The position numbers and the translations under genes are program-made. Shown piece after piece: positions 61,598-64,000 of a stretch of 64,000 nt of DNA. The stretch is from NCBI GenBank assembly GCA_013388835.1, contig JACAEL010000038.1, positions 64,171-128,170 on the forward strand. The letters are read 5' to 3'. The notes beneath the pieces were generated by a model that saw only the letters and a program-made list of their open reading frames with translations, was not told the DNA's origin and did no database searches. Positions within the stretch are counted from its first letter, which is position 1; the number at the start of each line of letters is the position of its first letter. The DNA is from Candidatus Thorarchaeota archaeon (GTDB taxonomy: Archaea; Asgardarchaeota; Thorarchaeia; Thorarchaeales; Thorarchaeaceae).

Positions 61598-63370
61598 ATG
61601 CGCATCTATGTGACGGGGAAAGTCGAAGGCCTCACCAAGGAGCAAGTCAAGGCGCTAGTAGAGTCCAAGGGATACGAGTTCCATGCATTTGGTCCAAACA
61701 CCGAGCTGCTAGTCTATGCAGGGAAACCCGGAAGAGCCAAGATTGCCAGAGCCAACAGCCAGGGAATCAGGACGATGAGCTGGGAGGAGTTCGCCACTGT
61801 CCTGGAGAGTAGTGGAAACTCTGCCTCGGGAGTGCAAGGGGAGCACGAAACAGGGACGCTGCCGCACCAGAGCAGCGACCGATATGTGGCATTCCCTGTT
61901 GAAAAACGGACAAAGAGAACCACTTTCAACGTGCTCAGGTCAAGTGCGTTCGTCTGGATGAACAGCATGGGTCTCTCACGAATCGACCTCGCTCCGGTAG
62001 AAGGGATGGCAAACCTAGAACGGCTCTACCTGCAGCACAACAGGCTGACTGAGATTGACCTGTCACCACTCAAAGACTGCAAACGCCTGCAGTGGCTGAA
62101 CCTATCTGGCAACCTCCTGACCGGTGTCGATTTGCAGCCGCTCTCACTATGCACAGGACTCCGGGTGCTAGAACTGGCACAGAACCGGATGGGTAAGGTC
62201 GACCTCTCGCCGCTCTCCCTATGCAGTGAACTGGGAACACTTGTCTTATCGTCAAACCTAATCAGCAGTGCGGACTTGAGCCCGCTCAGGGAGTGCAAGG
62301 GACTCAAGCATCTCCATCTCACGAACAACAAACTGACCACTATTGACCTCTCGCCTCTGTCCGATTGCAAGAGCCTGCAAACGCTGTTCATTGACAGCAA
62401 CAATCTGACCCATGTTGACCTCTCTGGTCTTCAGTCATGTGGGTTTCTTTGCTGTCTCAACCTCTCGCATAACCAGCTAGAAGAAGTAGACCTCAGTCCG
62501 CTATCGGGACTGTCCAATCTCTGTTTCCTGAGCATTGATAATGCAGGGATGATAGACGTCGACCTCACACCCATGGTCGAGTCATGGATTGATGAAATGA
62601 GAAAATGCAGGGATAGGCCAACGATCAATGTGAGAGAATCAGAGAGATACACCCGCGACATACTTGCCTATCTAGACCTAGACGGATGCCGCCGTCATAC
62701 ACTTCTTGAGATCTCTGACAATACCGTTCTGCTTGTCGACTCGACATACAGGCGGCAGATTGAGAGTGAGGACTTTCCCGAATTACATATCAGAGGAGAA
62801 GGAATATCCTGGGTGAGTGGTTCGGAGCTGGCTAGGAGGCTATACAACAGATATGGGTGGACCGGACTGCGGAAGAGACTGGAATTCCTCCCGAGAAAGG
62901 CGGCATTGAGTGCGCTCTCAATGAGCGAACTCGCGGGTCTAGATGCATCGGCGGAGGAGGTGATGTCTTGGATTCCGGAGGACATCTCTTTCACCGACGG
63001 TCTCTCGCAGGTCCACTCAATAGCAGTCGCGCGGCTTAGACAGCAGTTGGAGGAAAGCAGGGAGACGGAAGGGTTCGACGTTGAGGCGCTGAAGAGTACA
63101 GCGGCTGCAGTCCTGATTCCTCGAATCTTGGAGATAAGGGCGAGTGAGATTCGGTCTCTGACGCTGCGACTCGACGAGCGGGGAGAAGTGGACCTTCAGG
63201 ACCTCTTGAAGACACACTATGGTCGTCGACTGGCACAGGAGTTAGGACTCTACCAGAAGACTGACATGACAGGACTCCAGAAGATACTGGACGCTTTCGC
63301 CCAGATTGGTCTTCGCATTGCAGTTCAGCACGAGCGGAGTCCAGACAAGGAGCCAGAATCATCAAGGTGA
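61598..63370 (+). CDS. BRCT domain - leucine-rich repeat protein
   Basis: 590 residues. Residues 1-75 read as a BRCT domain (MRIYVTGKVEGLTKEQVKAL; ...GIRTMSWEEFATVLES), as found in DNA ligase and repair scaffolds. Residues 125-325 hold about nine 22-residue LRRs of the form L-x-x-L-x-L-x-x-N-x-L-x-x-V/I-D-L-S-P-L, the DLSPL ending being nearly invariant. The last 260 residues are helical, with no family recognised. LRRs bind protein; BRCT binds phosphopeptides or DNA ends. ATG 61598 sets the BRCT fold at the N-terminus. Followed by the FVTNSSS gene 7 bases later. Confidence 0.8.
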   Translation: MRIYVTGKVEGLTKEQVKALVESKGYEFHAFGPNTELLVYAGKPGRAKIARANSQGIRTMSWEEFATVLESSGNSASGVQGEHETGTLPHQSSDRYVAFPVEKRTKRTTFNVLRSSAFVWMNSMGLSRIDLAPVEGMANLERLYLQHNRLTEIDLSPLKDCKRLQWLNLSGNLLTGVDLQPLSLCTGLRVLELAQNRMGKVDLSPLSLCSELGTLVLSSNLISSADLSPLRECKGLKHLHLTNNKLTTIDLSPLSDCKSLQTLFIDSNNLTHVDLSGLQSCGFLCCLNLSHNQLEEVDLSPLSGLSNLCFLSIDNAGMIDVDLTPMVESWIDEMRKCRDRPTINVRESERYTRDILAYLDLDGCRRHTLLEISDNTVLLVDSTYRRQIESEDFPELHIRGEGISWVSGSELARRLYNRYGWTGLRKRLEFLPRKAALSALSMSELAGLDASAEEVMSWIPEDISFTDGLSQVHSIAVARLRQQLEESRETEGFDVEALKSTAAAVLIPRILEIRASEIRSLTLRLDERGEVDLQDLLKTHYGRRLAQELGLYQKTDMTGLQKILDAFAQIGLRIAVQHERSPDKEPESSR

Positions 63371-63377
63371 TTGCGGG

Positions 63378-63731
63378 ATGAAGATACGTACGGACTTTGT
63401 AACCAACAGCAGTAGTGCGATCTACATAGTAGAGAACAAGGGCCCATATACACTCACCATGCTGGACCTGCTAGAGGACGCTGCAGCAGGACCATGGGCG
63501 TATCTGGATTGGCCATACAAGGACGACTGGCCGCCTGATGTTGAGGTCCCTCCTCCTCCTAAAGACCCTGAATTACTCCAGCAGTTCCGGGAAGCCGTTG
63601 CCCGATTGGAGACGTTCCCGCCACATGTCAAAGTCGAGGTCGCAATCACGTACAGCGACGAGGGACCAATCTATTGTCCGCAAGGGCTTCGAAGTTTCAG
63701 TGGAAGGTTCAGGATCTGGGACATCACATAA
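63378..63731 (+). CDS. small protein with N-terminal FVTNSSS motif
   Basis: 117 residues starting MKIRTDFVTNSSSAIYIVEN. This N-terminal motif (FVTNSSS/FVSNSSS) recurs in many otherwise different small proteins of unknown function. The rest is acidic and proline-rich (WPPDVEVPPPPKDPELLQQF) with a closing strand-rich part and one Cys (IYCPQG). ATG 63378 has GCGGG upstream. It lies between the BRCT-LRR gene and a radical SAM gene 21 bases downstream, so it may be the substrate or partner of that enzyme; this is inference. Confidence 0.7.
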   Translation: MKIRTDFVTNSSSAIYIVENKGPYTLTMLDLLEDAAAGPWAYLDWPYKDDWPPDVEVPPPPKDPELLQQFREAVARLETFPPHVKVEVAITYSDEGPIYCPQGLRSFSGRFRIWDIT

Positions 63732-63752
63732 GCCTGCAGGAGGGGAGTCGAA

Positions 63753-64000
63753 GTGGAGGTCCTCAAGACCGATGAACTGTGTGGGGTGAGAGCTCCTGGA
63801 TACAACTACATCTTCAGGAAGAGCGACGGCCGCGCCATTCGCTGGGGCAGCACCATGCAAGAAGACCCATTCTGGGCACCGGTCCCGGAGCTGGCGGACA
63901 TCTCTATCTCCAACCGGTGCTCAAACGGGTGTTCATTCTGCTATCGCGACTCGCGCCCTGACGGCTCTCTGATGACCAAGGAGGACTTCGGGTTCGTACT
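63753..64000 (+). CDS. radical SAM protein, N-terminal part (cut by window end)
   Basis: GTG 63753 with AGGAGG ten bases upstream opens a frame running off the window after 82 codons. The start shows LKTDELCGVRAPGYNYIFRK, then ELADISISNRCSNGCSFCYR with the C-x3-C-x2-C cluster (near residues 64-71) and DGSLMTKEDFGFV. This opening resembles a radical SAM family found next to FVTNSSS-type proteins in mobile or accessory regions, but I say so from memory only. The reaction is unknown. Confidence 0.8.
   Translation, partial: MEVLKTDELCGVRAPGYNYIFRKSDGRAIRWGSTMQEDPFWAPVPELADISISNRCSNGCSFCYRDSRPDGSLMTKEDFGFV

Noticed and set aside
62000-62580. Tandem DNA repeat or CRISPR-like periodicity of about 66-70 bases
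   Set aside because: The period comes from the leucine-rich repeats in the protein; the DNA units are diverged and lack identical repeats with unique spacers.

Overview
The window looks like archaeal chromosome, most likely from an Asgard archaeon (Thorarchaeia-like is my best guess, not proven). Reasons: a TFIIB-type initiation factor, an ER-type (Ser/His) signal peptidase I, BRE/TATA-like promoters including leaderless ones, a CCA-encoded tRNA-Cys, frequent GTG/TTG starts, and longin-like and Arf-like GTPase proteins of the eukaryotic-signature kind. Base composition is moderate (about half GC). I see no IS element, prophage or CRISPR array. Two single-base frame breaks and two broken genes suggest some decay or draft-assembly error.

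Layout. 0.2-9.5 kb: a lone receiver domain, a membrane zinc-ribbon protein, a CoA-disulfide-reductase-like flavoprotein, a macrodomain plus a degenerate partner, large surface proteins (one frame-broken) and a Nudix hydrolase. 10-17 kb: TFB, an iron operon (DtxR-FeoA fusion, FeoB) with a visible operator, a LarA-like protein and CysRS. 17-22.6 kb: a TPR protein, tRNA-Cys, then an Eco57I-like adenine methyltransferase next to a circularly permuted C5-cytosine methyltransferase. 22.6-28.5 kb: two longin-containing proteins, one fusing longin, Arf-like GTPase, a second longin-like region and winged helices, convergent with a beta-CASP nuclease carrying a 310-residue N-terminal extension. 28.5-31.4 kb: an NAD-kinase-like protein with a fused winged helix, divergent from nadA, then a HAD phosphatase. 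31.7-46 kb: mixed housekeeping and membrane genes (KBL, HhH, MFS, an orphan AAA ATPase, signal peptidase, an Fe-S protein, MBL-rhodanese, aspartase, an FMN protein, a small N4/N6 methyltransferase and a radical SAM protein). 46.4-49.3 kb: an SCP2 / FAD oxidase / Fe-S reductase operon.

52.6-56.7 kb holds the most distinctive system: an ACR3 arsenite exporter followed by an HdrA-like small protein, a double 4Fe-4S ferredoxin, a DGC-domain/GcvH-like fusion with a candidate lipoyl-lysine, two more DGC proteins, a small CxC thioredoxin-like protein and an ArsR repressor, all in the same direction with overlaps or short spacers. This suggests a thiol/lipoyl redox module coupled to arsenic efflux.

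56.7-64 kb: a truncated GTPase, a PAS histidine kinase, a broken membrane gene, a GSA-aminotransferase-like enzyme, a BRCT-LRR protein, and at the right edge a small FVTNSSS-motif protein followed by a radical SAM gene cut by the window end. Functions come from motifs read by eye; no database search was possible.
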